Shown: positions 7,544 to 14,883, counted from the stretch's first letter. The stretch: DNA of 64,000 nucleotides from Candidatus Thiopontia autotrophica (GCA_014384675.1 JACNFK010000015.1:1-64000), one strand, 5' to 3'. A program made the numbers and translations. Notes: generated from the sequence alone by a model not told the origin.

Positions 7544-8583
7544 TCGTAGAGCATCACATCAGCGATCGCTTTCGCCCACTCTCCAAATTGTGGTACCGCA
7601 AACAGTTTCTCCCCAACCGCACGATGCAGATCAGAGACCAGCATTACCCCCATCTCACGCTGAGGAAAACGGCCAGCATAATCAAGAACATTGCCGAGCA
7701 CACTCTCAAGCCTGTCGCTATCCCTTAACTTGATTGCACGGCCCACCAAGGCTGTTGCAACTGCATACTGCAGATCAATCTCCTTGGGGACATCAGCACC
7801 CTCTCCTGAAAGAATCATATCGAGATCAGGAAGGTTATGAAGATTTTCTATAAATGCCGCCAATTCAATGCCTGCAGCATTTCCCACACATCCCTGCAGC
7901 GCACCTCTCAACAACTCGCTGTTGGGCTCAAACTTGTTAAGTGCACGGTGGGCAAACTCCCAGGAGCGCGGAGATGGAAAAGCAACAGGATTATGGGCAG
8001 GATCAAAATCAAAAAGTAGCTCTGGTCTAAAACGGAGAAATGATATAACCCTCTCATCAACACCACTCTTCCAAGCCCAGCTAACCCAGTCATCAAGATT
8101 TACATCCACCTCATAATGGGAAAATCGATTCGCCAGAGGTGCCGGCATGGTATAGGTAACCCCCCTATCCCCCTGCCGATTGCCTGCCGCAAATATGGCC
8201 CAGCCATCTGGCACTCTATACTCGCCAAGCCTGCGATCGAGAATAAGTTGGTATGCTGCCGCTGATACTGTGGGTGGTGCAGAGGTTATCTCATCAAGAA
8301 ACAGAATGCCGTGCTCACCATGACGAGAGGCATCAGGCAACAGAGCAGGAATAGACCACTCTACCAGGCCATCCTTGTTAAATGGGATTCCTCGCAGATC
8401 ACTTGGCTCCATCTGTGAAAGTCGTATATCTACTACACGTCCATTCCCGCTCTCGGCTATCTGCGCCACCATCTGGGACTTGCCGACACCAGGCGGCCCC
8501 CATAGCATTACAGGTGTATGGTGGCCAGAGTCGGCACTTTGATACTCACGCTCCAGAATGGAGAGCAATTGTGCAGGTCTCAT
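7540..8583 (-). CDS. MoxR-family AAA+ ATPase
   Basis: 347-aa MoxR-type ATPase with Walker A GPPGVGKSQ (about residue 30), Walker B ILFLDEITSA, sensor region AAGNRQGDRG and an arginine-rich C-terminal lid. It is first gene of a leftward operon with the VWA protein and an unknown protein, forming a chaperone-like module that matures or activates other proteins. The substrate cannot be told from sequence. 63 bp separate it from the ilvA stop. Confidence 0.92.
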   Translation of the reverse strand: MRPAQLLSILEREYQSADSGHHTPVMLWGPPGVGKSQMVAQIAESGNGRVVDIRLSQMEPSDLRGIPFNKDGLVEWSIPALLPDASRHGEHGILFLDEITSAPPTVSAAAYQLILDRRLGEYRVPDGWAIFAAGNRQGDRGVTYTMPAPLANRFSHYEVDVNLDDWVSWAWKSGVDERVISFLRFRPELLFDFDPAHNPVAFPSPRSWEFAHRALNKFEPNSELLRGALQGCVGNAAGIELAAFIENLHNLPDLDMILSGEGADVPKEIDLQYAVATALVGRAIKLRDSDRLESVLGNVLDYAGRFPQREMGVMLVSDLHRAVGEKLFAVPQFGEWAKAIADVMLYE

Positions 8584-8646
8584 CTAACTATTCTCGCTAT
8601 CATTAAATTGGCAGAATATCATACCAATTTAGTGAGGCTTTATCGA

Positions 8647-10158
8647 CTAACTCAAAAAGAGCTTATAGACGGGATTCTCTGTCTCTTCCCAGTAGTGATA
8701 CCCAAGATCATCAAGAAATTTCTGGAAATCTGCACGCTCTTCAGACGGCACCTGAACCCCGCACAGAACACGACCAAATGCTGCGCCATGGTTTCTGTAA
8801 TGAAACAGACTGATATTCCAGGTACGGCCCAGATTGGTTAAAAACTGCAATAGTGCCCCGGGGCGTTCCGGAAATTCAAAACGATAGAGAATTTCATTAT
8901 CAATACCAGACTGACGCCCCCCAACCATATAACGGACATGCAGTTTTGCTGCCTCATTGTCAGATAGATCCTCAACCGGATACCCCTTATCAACCAGACG
9001 TGAGATCAGATGATGTGGATCTTCTCCAGTGCCAAGCTGCACCCCAACAAAGATATGGGCATCTGCCTGGTCGGCATAACGGTAATTAAATTCAGTAATT
9101 TGACGTTTTCCAAGCAACTTGCAAAACCGTTTGAAACTGCCAGGACGCTCTGGAATTGTTACTGCAAGAACAGCCTCTTTGCGCTCCCCAATCTCTGCAC
9201 GCTCAGCCACATGACGCAAACGATCAAAATTAATATTGGCACCACTATCCACCGCAATCAGTGTCTGCTTCTCTACACTATTCTGTTCTACATATTTTTT
9301 TAGCCCAGCTACAGCAAGTGCACCCGCAGGTTCGGCAATTGACCTGGTATCGTCAAAAATATCCTTGATAGCAGCACAGATCTCATCAGAGCTGACCAAC
9401 ACCACCTCATCCACCAGTTTGCGTGCCAGCCTGAAGGTCTCCTTGCCGATCTGTTTAACCGCAACACCATCAGCAAAAATACCAACCTGATCCAGCACCA
9501 CCCGACGCTTGCTCTTCAGTGCATTATGAAGTGTTGGCGCATCTTCAGGCTCAACTCCTACTACACGAATATCCGGGTAGAGATATTTTAGATAAGCTGC
9601 CATACCGGCAATCAGTCCGCCGCCACCAACCGGGATAAAGACTGCATCAATCCTGCCCGCATGTTGACGCAGAATCTCCATTGCAATAGTTCCCTGCCCG
9701 GCAATCACCTCAGGATCATCATATGGATGAACCAGCGTCAGCCCCTTATCCTCAGAGAGCTCCAACGCCTTCTGGTAGGCATCATCATAGGCATCACCAA
9801 ACAGAACTGCCTTGGCACCATACTTGCGCACCGCCTGCACCTTGATCTCGGGCGTAGTCTTGGGCATCACAATCGTCGCCTTAACACCCATCTGCTGAGC
9901 AGAGAGTGCGACCCCTTGCGCATGGTTGCCAGCAGATGCTGCGACCACACCACGCCTTAACTCCTCATCACTAAGGCTAGCCATCTTGTTATATGCACCA
10001 CGCAACTTGAAAGAGAATACCGGCTGCAGATCCTCTCGCTTAATCAGCACATTGTTTCCTAAACGCTCGGACAGGCCACGCGCCTCTTCCAGTGGTGTCT
10101 CTCGTGCCACATCATAGACACGCGCCTTAAGTATTTTTTCAATATATTTTTTTGGCAT
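8647..10158 (-). CDS. ilvA: Threonine ammonia-lyase, biosynthetic
   Basis: 503-aa PLP enzyme converting threonine to 2-oxobutanoate for isoleucine synthesis. The PLP lysine is in SFKLRGAYNKM (about residue 50), the phosphate-binding loop is GGGGLIAGM, and SAGNHAQGVA is present. Two tandem ACT-like regulatory domains occupy residues 330-503 (AVTIPERPGSFKRF and FEFPERPGALLQFL), which marks the long, isoleucine-inhibited biosynthetic form rather than the short catabolic one. It diverges from rpiA across 73 bp. Confidence 0.96.
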   Translation of the reverse strand: MPKKYIEKILKARVYDVARETPLEEARGLSERLGNNVLIKREDLQPVFSFKLRGAYNKMASLSDEELRRGVVAASAGNHAQGVALSAQQMGVKATIVMPKTTPEIKVQAVRKYGAKAVLFGDAYDDAYQKALELSEDKGLTLVHPYDDPEVIAGQGTIAMEILRQHAGRIDAVFIPVGGGGLIAGMAAYLKYLYPDIRVVGVEPEDAPTLHNALKSKRRVVLDQVGIFADGVAVKQIGKETFRLARKLVDEVVLVSSDEICAAIKDIFDDTRSIAEPAGALAVAGLKKYVEQNSVEKQTLIAVDSGANINFDRLRHVAERAEIGERKEAVLAVTIPERPGSFKRFCKLLGKRQITEFNYRYADQADAHIFVGVQLGTGEDPHHLISRLVDKGYPVEDLSDNEAAKLHVRYMVGGRQSGIDNEILYRFEFPERPGALLQFLTNLGRTWNISLFHYRNHGAAFGRVLCGVQVPSEERADFQKFLDDLGYHYWEETENPVYKLFLS

Positions 10159-10231
10159 GGCTCACAGTATACTTGTACAAAACCAGACAGCAAACAGACA
10201 TTACATAAAACAGAACATGGAGAAATAGAAT

Positions 10232-10897
10232 ATGACTCAAGATGAGATGAAAAAGGCCGTTGCCGAGGCAGCACTGGAGCATGTAGTACCAGGAGAGATT
10301 ATTGGGGTGGGCACAGGCTCAACCGCCAACTTCTTCATTGATGCTCTGGCCACTATAAAAAATCAAGTTAAAGGGGCTGTAGCCAGCTCTGAGGCCACAG
10401 CAGAACGTCTGCGTGGACATGGTATCGAGGTATTGGACCTCAACTCTGTCAGCAACATGTCTATCTATGTGGATGGCGCAGACGAATCCAACAGCCAACT
10501 CCACCTAATCAAGGGGGGTGGTGGTGCACTGACCCGTGAAAAAATTGTGGCAGCAGTTGCAGACAAATTTGTCTGTATCGCCGACGAGAGCAAACTGGTA
10601 GATGTAATGGGTGATTTTCCCCTTCCAGTCGAGGTGATCCCAATGGCACAGAGCTATGTTGCCCGCGAGATCATCAAACAGATTGGTGGACAGCCTGTAC
10701 TACGTGAAGGATTCACTACAGACAATGGCAACATCATCATTGATGTCCGCAACCTCAAAATCATGGAACCTACAGTGGTTGAACAGAAGCTAAACAATAT
10801 TGTTGGCGTGGTCACCAATGGGCTGTTTGCAATGCGTCCAGCCGACGTGCTGTTGTTGGGAACACCTAACGGGGTGCGTGCCATCAACCCTGAATAG
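10232..10897 (+). CDS. rpiA: Ribose-5-phosphate isomerase A
   Basis: 221-aa enzyme interconverting ribose-5-phosphate and ribulose-5-phosphate. Signature stretches are [35 protein letters not shown] and the C-terminal [15 protein letters not shown] lies 8-11 nt before the ATG. The divergent ilvA/rpiA arrangement is common in gammaproteobacteria. No clear terminator follows; the next 110 bp lead into the small-RNA region. Confidence 0.96.
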   Translation: MTQDEMKKAVAEAALEHVVPGEIIGVGTGSTANFFIDALATIKNQVKGAVASSEATAERLRGHGIEVLDLNSVSNMSIYVDGADESNSQLHLIKGGGGALTREKIVAAVADKFVCIADESKLVDVMGDFPLPVEVIPMAQSYVAREIIKQIGGQPVLREGFTTDNGNIIIDVRNLKIMEPTVVEQKLNNIVGVVTNGLFAMRPADVLLLGTPNGVRAINPE

Positions 10898-10935
10898 ATT
10901 CATCAAGTAAGCTCTATTCATGGTTGGAGATTGCT

Positions 10936-10963
10936 CTAGAGCCCGAAAACTAGAGCCCGAAAA
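10936..10963 (+). repeat. Tandem 14-bp duplication
   Basis: CTAGAGCCCGAAAA twice, head to tail, between rpiA and the first small-RNA promoter. Two copies only, with no palindrome. It may be replication slippage or a binding site. Confidence 0.75.
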
Positions 10964-11009
10964 CAACCCAATTCTGCCCTTCAAATAATCATAAAATAAT
11001 TTACGAACG

Positions 11010-11041
11010 GTCATCATACAGTAACATTGGTTTAGCATAAT
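11010..11041 (+). promoter_or_regulatory. OmpR-type operator and -10 for small RNA 1
   Basis: GTCATCATACAGTAACA (11010-11026) is a direct repeat with 11-bp period. It is followed after exactly 9 bp by the -10 hexamer CATAAT (11036-11041). No recognisable -35 exists, as expected for an activator-dependent promoter. The same layout occurs at 11185, 13572 and 13873 (the last two on the minus strand), including the promoter of the adjacent OmpR-like regulator. Confidence 0.72.
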
Positions 11042-11047
11042 GGTCCC

Positions 11048-11178
11048 ACGATTTGAGGTGGACTCCTAATTGTCCCTCCTCCTCCTCGGACTCTCCGGAT
11101 AAACCTCAAATCTCAGGCCCTTCTCCCATAGATTGGCCTGAGACCCGTCAGTTATAGATATCACTGGCGGGTTTTTTT
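11048..11178 (+). ncRNA. Candidate small RNA 1 with CUCC-repeat loop
   Basis: No open frame. Three consecutive stems: GATTTGAGGT (11050-11059) with ACCTCAAATC (11103-11112), perfect 10 bp; TCAGGCC (11113-11119) with GGCCTGA (11135-11141), perfect 7 bp; then a terminator. The first stem opens just after the predicted start. Its large apical region holds GUCCCUCCUCCUCCUCGG, which is complementary to Shine-Dalgarno sequences, and the second loop also holds CUCCC. A C-rich anti-SD loop suggests a trans-acting translational repressor. Target and Hfq dependence are unknown. Confidence 0.72.
11143..11178 (+). terminator. Rho-independent terminator of small RNA 1
   Basis: ACCCGTCAGT (11143-11152) pairs with ACTGGCGGGT (11163-11172) with one G-U pair, followed by a run of seven T. 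Confidence 0.88.
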
Positions 11179-11184
11179 ATGTCC

Positions 11185-11216
11185 GTAATCATCTGGTAAC
11201 AATGTATTGATACTGT
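11185..11216 (+). promoter_or_regulatory. OmpR-type operator and -10 for small RNA 2
   Basis: GTAATCATCTGGTAACA (11185-11201), a direct repeat with 11-bp period, then 9 bp, then the -10 hexamer TACTGT (11211-11216). It aligns without gaps to the operator at 11010 and starts 7 bp past the T-run of the first terminator, so small RNA 2 is a separate transcription unit. Confidence 0.7.
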
Positions 11217-11221
11217 GGGGA

Positions 11222-11306
11222 TGTTGTATGTAGCAATACAACAAGTTTCATGATACTTCCTTTGAAGCGACATTGCCTGCCCTGACTATGATGGGCAGGC
11301 TTTTTT
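11222..11306 (+). ncRNA. Candidate small RNA 2
   Basis: About 85 nt. It begins with a perfect 8-bp stem (TGTTGTAT 11222-11229, ATACAACA 11236-11243), then a roughly 30-nt unpaired stretch containing CTTCCTTTG, then a terminator. No convincing open frame. It lies immediately downstream of small RNA 1 under an equivalent operator, an arrangement reminiscent of the tandem OmpR-controlled OmrA/OmrB RNAs of E. coli, though the sequence is not similar. Its 3' end runs antisense over the stop codon of the histidine-kinase gene. Confidence 0.66.
11275..11306 (+). terminator. Rho-independent terminator of small RNA 2
   Basis: GCCTGCCC (11275-11282) pairs perfectly with GGGCAGGC (11293-11300), loop of 10, followed by six T. 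The minus strand has no T-run after this stem, so it serves rightward transcription. Confidence 0.88.
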
Positions 11307-12678
11307 ATGCGACAGCCGGATGCTCCGCACTGTCAGTTGGAATGATCAGGCTTGCAATCACACTACCTCCACTCCTGTTTCTTAAGGAGAGGTGCATTCC
11401 ATGAAGCTCGGCAAGCTGTCTGGCAATGGCCAGCCCAAGGCCGCTACCAAGATGTGAGTTACCTCTGGATTCATCCACCCTGTAGAATGGCTCAAACACA
11501 GTCTCAAGTAGCTCCTCTGGAATGTTGTCACCACCATTTTTCACCTCAACCTCAAGGTGTGATATTTGGTCACCTCTCTCCTTATGACAATAGACAGTGA
11601 CCTCATGATCTCTCCCGAACTTGATGGCGTTCTCAATCAGATTACCAACCACTCTGCGGATTGCCGTTGAATTGGTCTTGATATGACAACATTTTCCCTG
11701 AGTGAAATTGATTGGTGTAGTGGAGGTTGCATATTGCTTGATCACACCATCTATAAGAACACCAAGATCAACCATCTGTATCTCTGATGACAGTGCGGCC
11801 TCTCCAAAATCCATTGAGCTGTCGATCAACTCGTCCATTACCTTGATGTCACTCTCTATCTTCTCAACCAGATCAGTATTATCTGGGCTTCTCAATAGCT
11901 CCAGATAGACCCTTATCCTGCTTAAGGGGGTACGCAGATCATGTGAAACCCCTACAAGAATGGTTGTCCTGTTCTTCAGTAGTGTCTGAATTCGTGAGGA
12001 TAGCCTGTTTATATTCTTGATTAGGGATCGAATCTCTTTCGGGCCTTTTTCCTGAACAACACAGCACCCGTCTGGATGTTCAGTTTTGCCAAGATCATTT
12101 TCCAGGTCCCTTATTGGCTGGGTAATTTTCCTGGATGCCAGAACGGTCCCAGCCAGAGTAAATATTGTCCACAACACAAACAACAGAATTATGGACCAGC
12201 CAAAGTGAATGTGTGACCTCTTCTCACTGAAACCAATACGAATTACTTCACCATCCACATCAAGATCAACCCAATGGTAAGTTTCACCACTCTCTTCTAC
12301 AGAGGTCAGTATTGAAAAATCACTACTATGAACTTTATCCCGAAGCATATCCCCGAGGTGGATCAAATATGGGTCAAATGAGACCATACTCTTCAGTGGG
12401 TTGCGATGGTCACCAAGAGTCAGCTTATTAGTTTCCAGTATAGATTGTACATAATCACTATCTCTTGATGTTCCATCTTTGAACCGATGGATAGAGCGTG
12501 CCGAGTTAATCAGAAGATCAGAAAAATCCCTGGCAGACTGGTCAACACTAGGATGAACAACAAGGGCTATGAATAGCAAGCCATTCAGAATAGCAACAAT
12601 AAAAATTGTCCCTGCAAATATCAATGAACTTTGGCTTATTATTGAGCAGTTTTCCAGGCATCTCTCTAAGCGTTTCAT
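11305..12678 (-). CDS. EnvZ-like sensor histidine kinase
   Basis: 457-aa inner-membrane kinase. Transmembrane segments lie at about residues 18-41 and 160-180 and enclose a periplasmic sensor domain of about 115 residues. A HAMP segment follows, then the H-box GVSHDLRTPLSRIRV, which closely resembles EnvZ. The ATP-binding N-box is NLIENAIKFG and the G-box GSGLGLAIARQLAELHG. The start overlaps the response-regulator stop by 4 bp. The ligand is unknown. The periplasmic domain does not look like EnvZ, so the signal may differ. Confidence 0.93.
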   Translation of the reverse strand: MKRLERCLENCSIISQSSLIFAGTIFIVAILNGLLFIALVVHPSVDQSARDFSDLLINSARSIHRFKDGTSRDSDYVQSILETNKLTLGDHRNPLKSMVSFDPYLIHLGDMLRDKVHSSDFSILTSVEESGETYHWVDLDVDGEVIRIGFSEKRSHIHFGWSIILLFVLWTIFTLAGTVLASRKITQPIRDLENDLGKTEHPDGCCVVQEKGPKEIRSLIKNINRLSSRIQTLLKNRTTILVGVSHDLRTPLSRIRVYLELLRSPDNTDLVEKIESDIKVMDELIDSSMDFGEAALSSEIQMVDLGVLIDGVIKQYATSTTPINFTQGKCCHIKTNSTAIRRVVGNLIENAIKFGRDHEVTVYCHKERGDQISHLEVEVKNGGDNIPEELLETVFEPFYRVDESRGNSHLGSGLGLAIARQLAELHGMHLSLRNRSGGSVIASLIIPTDSAEHPAVA

Positions 12679-13385
12679 TTGGTAACTTTATCGAGACTAA
12701 AGCGGTATCCAAATCCCCTGATTGTTATCAGAAAATCTGGGGAAGATGGATCATCCTCAATTTTTTTTCTCAGGCGATTGATACGAGCATCAATACTGCG
12801 ATCCATTACATCCTGTTCATACGCATGTATCTGAGTCACAAGATAGTCTCTACTCAGTACCCTGCCCACTTTATCAAGAAAGATCTGCAATAAAACCGTA
12901 TCTGCTGGACTAAGGTCAACCTCTTCACCATCTCTGACTAAGATATGTGATTCACGATTAAATTTGTTCTTTCCAAAGACCACCACTTTCTCTTCTCTAT
13001 TCTGTTTTACCAGCAGTGACTCTCTGCTGCGGATCATTGCCTTGATTTTCTCCAGCAGCTCTCTTGGATCAAAAGGTTTTCTTAGGTAGTCGTCACCACC
13101 GCTTTGAAGACCAGCAACAACATCGTCTGTTCTGGTAAGGGCAGATACGAATAGAATTGGTATGGTATTTCCAGATCCACGAATGTGGCTAGCGACATCC
13201 AAGCCACTACCATCAGGCAGCATTACATCAAGTATTATCAGCGCAGGATTCTCCCTGGATAGAATATCCTCTACCTCAGAACCATACTCTGTCAAGATCA
13301 CTGCAAAGTTGTTTTCTTCAAGAAGAGTGCGGACAGCACCAGCCAATCCACAGTCATCCTCAACGATAAGAATTTTTTTATCCAT
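12675..13385 (-). CDS. OmpR-family response regulator
   Basis: 236-aa regulator. The receiver has the acidic pocket EDD (residues 9-11), phosphoacceptor Asp53 in LIILDVMLPDGSG, and the KP motif in RKPFDP. The winged-helix output domain has the OmpR-like recognition region DRSIDARINRLRKKIEDDP and ends GFGYRFSL. The ATG at 13385 is chosen because GGAGG sits 6 nt upstream and MDKKILIVEDD is the proper domain start; an in-frame extension to 13448 lacks support. It is transcribed from a promoter near 13546 carrying the GTAACA direct repeat, so autoregulation is likely. The leader is about 150 nt. Confidence 0.93.
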   Translation of the reverse strand: MDKKILIVEDDCGLAGAVRTLLEENNFAVILTEYGSEVEDILSRENPALIILDVMLPDGSGLDVASHIRGSGNTIPILFVSALTRTDDVVAGLQSGGDDYLRKPFDPRELLEKIKAMIRSRESLLVKQNREEKVVVFGKNKFNRESHILVRDGEEVDLSPADTVLLQIFLDKVGRVLSRDYLVTQIHAYEQDVMDRSIDARINRLRKKIEDDPSSPDFLITIRGFGYRFSLDKVTK

Positions 13386-13540
13386 GCCCATCCTCCATCC
13401 AGCGCTATAAAGCACCTTCATGGTTCCCTTCCCCTGAGGGTAGTTCATAAAAACCTAATGTAAAGATTTTATTGAATATTAATGTGTCTTTGACCAATAT
13501 CCATATTCGTTATAGATATAAATCAATAAATCACAATGTA

Positions 13541-13572
13541 ATAATAGCGATTGTTTGTTACCAAACTGTTAC
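13541..13572 (-). promoter_or_regulatory. Operator and -10 of the two-component operon
   Basis: On the minus strand GTAACAGTTTGGTAACA (13572 to 13556), a perfect 6-bp direct repeat with 11-bp period, then 9 bp, then TATTAT (13546-13541). Spacing is identical to the small-RNA promoters. It is the most symmetric of the four sites, and plausibly where the regulator controls its own expression. Confidence 0.75.
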
Positions 13573-13664
13573 CACAACCAACCAAAACCCAACATATGGT
13601 TTATCTATTGAGCGCTCTATCAACCCATTCGATGGCCACAAACAGGCCGAACTGCGTGTTTTCT

Positions 13665-13808
13665 CTACAACGATATCCCAAGAATAACGAATGGGTGAAT
13701 GGCTAAAATTGCAAACATCGAGAACATAAGCAGGGCAGCCAGAACAACCAACCTTTCACTAATGGGATCAAGTAGTGCCTTGAAACGGTTTTTACCTGTT
13801 TTTTTCAT
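13665..13808 (-). CDS. 47-aa single-span membrane protein
   Basis: Starts MKKTGKNRFKALLDP, then a hydrophobic segment from about residue 20 to the end (RLVVLAALLMFSMFAILA and onward). AAGGA lies 7-8 nt before the ATG. It has a basic cytoplasmic N-terminus and one membrane span. It has its own promoter carrying the two-component operator at 13873-13842. Its size and regulation recall small feedback or connector proteins of sensor kinases such as the 47-aa MgrB of E. coli, but there is no sequence similarity I can point to. It lies immediately upstream of, and in the same direction as, the two-component operon. Confidence 0.7.
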   Translation of the reverse strand: MKKTGKNRFKALLDPISERLVVLAALLMFSMFAILAIHPFVILGISL

Positions 13809-13841
13809 AATCAATCCTTGTCTATGAAAATTTCAGACCAC

Positions 13842-13873
13842 AGTCTAATCTATGACTGTTACCGCATGATGAC
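13842..13873 (-). promoter_or_regulatory. Operator and -10 for the 47-aa membrane protein
   Basis: Minus strand GTCATCATGCGGTAACA (13873 to 13857), then 9 bp, then TAGACT (13847-13842). The first 8 bases and the last 7 are identical to the small RNA 1 operator or nearly so. The predicted start near 13835 leaves a 27-nt leader containing the AAGGA ribosome site. Confidence 0.72.
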
Positions 13874-13930
13874 CATATATAGATATATCCGTGAGCCTGA
13901 ACACCACTTTTGACAATAACTCGAGATGCC

Positions 13931-14284
13931 CTAGACAACGAGCATTTTTACGATGCCGAGGTCTATATCCTCATTTTGGTTATCGCAGAACACCTTCTTT
14001 ACCTGGCTCAAGAGCGGCAAAACCTCTACAGGATCAACGGAACAATAGACCTTATTATGTACACGCCTGGATTGAATTACGCCAGCTTTTCTTAGAGTCT
14101 CAATGTGCTGGGATATGTTGCTTTGGGTGGTACCAACAGATGCCAGAACATCACTAACTGTTTTTGCTTGATCACCCAGATAACAGAGTATCTTCAGTCT
14201 GGTTGGATGGCTCATGGCCTTTAATACGTCAGAAACTCTCTCCATCTCTGTTGCATTTAGTAGCATTTCAGTTTTATCTGTCAT
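13931..14284 (-). CDS. ArsR-family transcriptional regulator
   Basis: 117-aa winged-helix repressor: VLKAMSHPTRLKILCYLGD, a recognition helix in TTQSNISQHIETLRKAGVI, and a wing ending VHNKVYCSVDP. Cys residues at roughly 34, 80 and 99 could sense thiol, sulfide or metal, but the CxC metal motif of ArsR/SmtB is absent. The ATG at 14284 with GGGTGA 5-10 nt upstream is preferred over a GTG at 14293. It is cotranscribed with the upstream 103-aa gene (14 bp gap). A 10-bp inverted repeat upstream of that gene is a likely operator. Confidence 0.88.
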   Translation of the reverse strand: MTDKTEMLLNATEMERVSDVLKAMSHPTRLKILCYLGDQAKTVSDVLASVGTTQSNISQHIETLRKAGVIQSRRVHNKVYCSVDPVEVLPLLSQVKKVFCDNQNEDIDLGIVKMLVV

Positions 14285-14298
14285 GCCTATCACCCAAG

Positions 14299-14610
14299 CT
14301 AACTAGACAGATAACCATCTTTTGGATCACTGACGCCACGCATGCTGGGAAAGGTCTGCTTCTCAAATTTTTCTGCAATTCTGCGTATGCAGATGACACA
14401 CCCCTCTTTGCCCAACAACACATCAGAAAATTTCTTGTTTACTTTATGCCCAAACTGATCTGAAATCTCCACCTCTTCTTTCGTGGGTAGTACACGAGCC
14501 TTTAGGCCGAACTGATTCAGCACATTCCAAAAATCAACAAACCCCTCAATATCATATCCTGCAGCTCTCATCTCACTCCTCCTCAACACAACAAAATCCT
14601 TAACAGTCAC
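14299..14610 (-). CDS. Unknown 103-aa cytosolic protein
   Basis: Not recognised. Mixed alpha/beta composition with no membrane segment. Notable are a VLLGKEGCVICIRRIAEK stretch holding a CxxC pair near residue 75 and a C-terminal SMRGVSDPKDGYL. It is first gene of a two-gene unit with the ArsR regulator, so it is probably part of the regulator's sensory or response circuit; a redox or metal role for the CxxC is a guess. Confidence 0.62.
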   Translation of the reverse strand: MTVKDFVVLRRSEMRAAGYDIEGFVDFWNVLNQFGLKARVLPTKEEVEISDQFGHKVNKKFSDVLLGKEGCVICIRRIAEKFEKQTFPSMRGVSDPKDGYLSS

Positions 14611-14668
14611 TCATTACAGCGCTCGATCGAGTAACATTGCTTCTCATGGTATGATAAGAATTACGTAT

Positions 14669-14698
14669 ATGTCAATTAGCACAACTCTTAATTGACAT
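14669..14698. promoter_or_regulatory. 10-bp perfect inverted repeat, likely ArsR-type operator
   Basis: ATGTCAATTA (14669-14678) and TAATTGACAT (14689-14698), 10-bp spacer. Each arm contains a TTGACA -35-like hexamer pointing outward, so a dimeric repressor bound here would block both the leftward unknown/ArsR operon and a rightward transcript toward the 43-aa frame. An AT-rich inverted repeat of this size suits an ArsR-family dimer. Confidence 0.6.
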
Positions 14699-14751
14699 AG
14701 CTCATGATAGTTGTTTGCAATGACCAATCAATCTACACAAGGGATTGCAAG

Positions 14752-14883
14752 ATGGGGGATTACAAGCAGTTATTGAGTGACCAGTCTGACTTATTGGTTG
14801 ATCTTTCAGTCATCAGGAATAGATGTAACAGGGGTTCCTTTACAATCCCTCAGATGGTGAATGAGCTGAGGTTAAGCTGGTAA
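14752..14883 (+). CDS. Possible 43-aa small protein
   Basis: Begins MGDYKQLLSDQSDLLVDL and ends TIPQMVNELRLSW. GGGATTG precedes the ATG with acceptable spacing. It lies divergent from the ArsR unit, on the other side of the shared inverted repeat. Balanced composition, no membrane segment, no recognised family. Short enough that chance cannot be excluded. Confidence 0.35.
   Translation: MGDYKQLLSDQSDLLVDLSVIRNRCNRGSFTIPQMVNELRLSW

Noticed and set aside
10936-10963. Tandem 14-bp repeat considered as the start of a CRISPR-like array
   Set aside because: Only two directly abutting copies with no spacer and no cas genes.
13472-13687. 71-codon + strand frame in the two-component leader region
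   Set aside because: It covers the operator and promoter of the operon and has no ribosome site or protein-like composition.
14630-14656. A fifth GTAACA followed by TATGAT upstream of the ArsR unit
   Set aside because: There is no second half-site 11 bp upstream, and the -10 spacing is 13 rather than 9 bp, so it does not share the regulon architecture.
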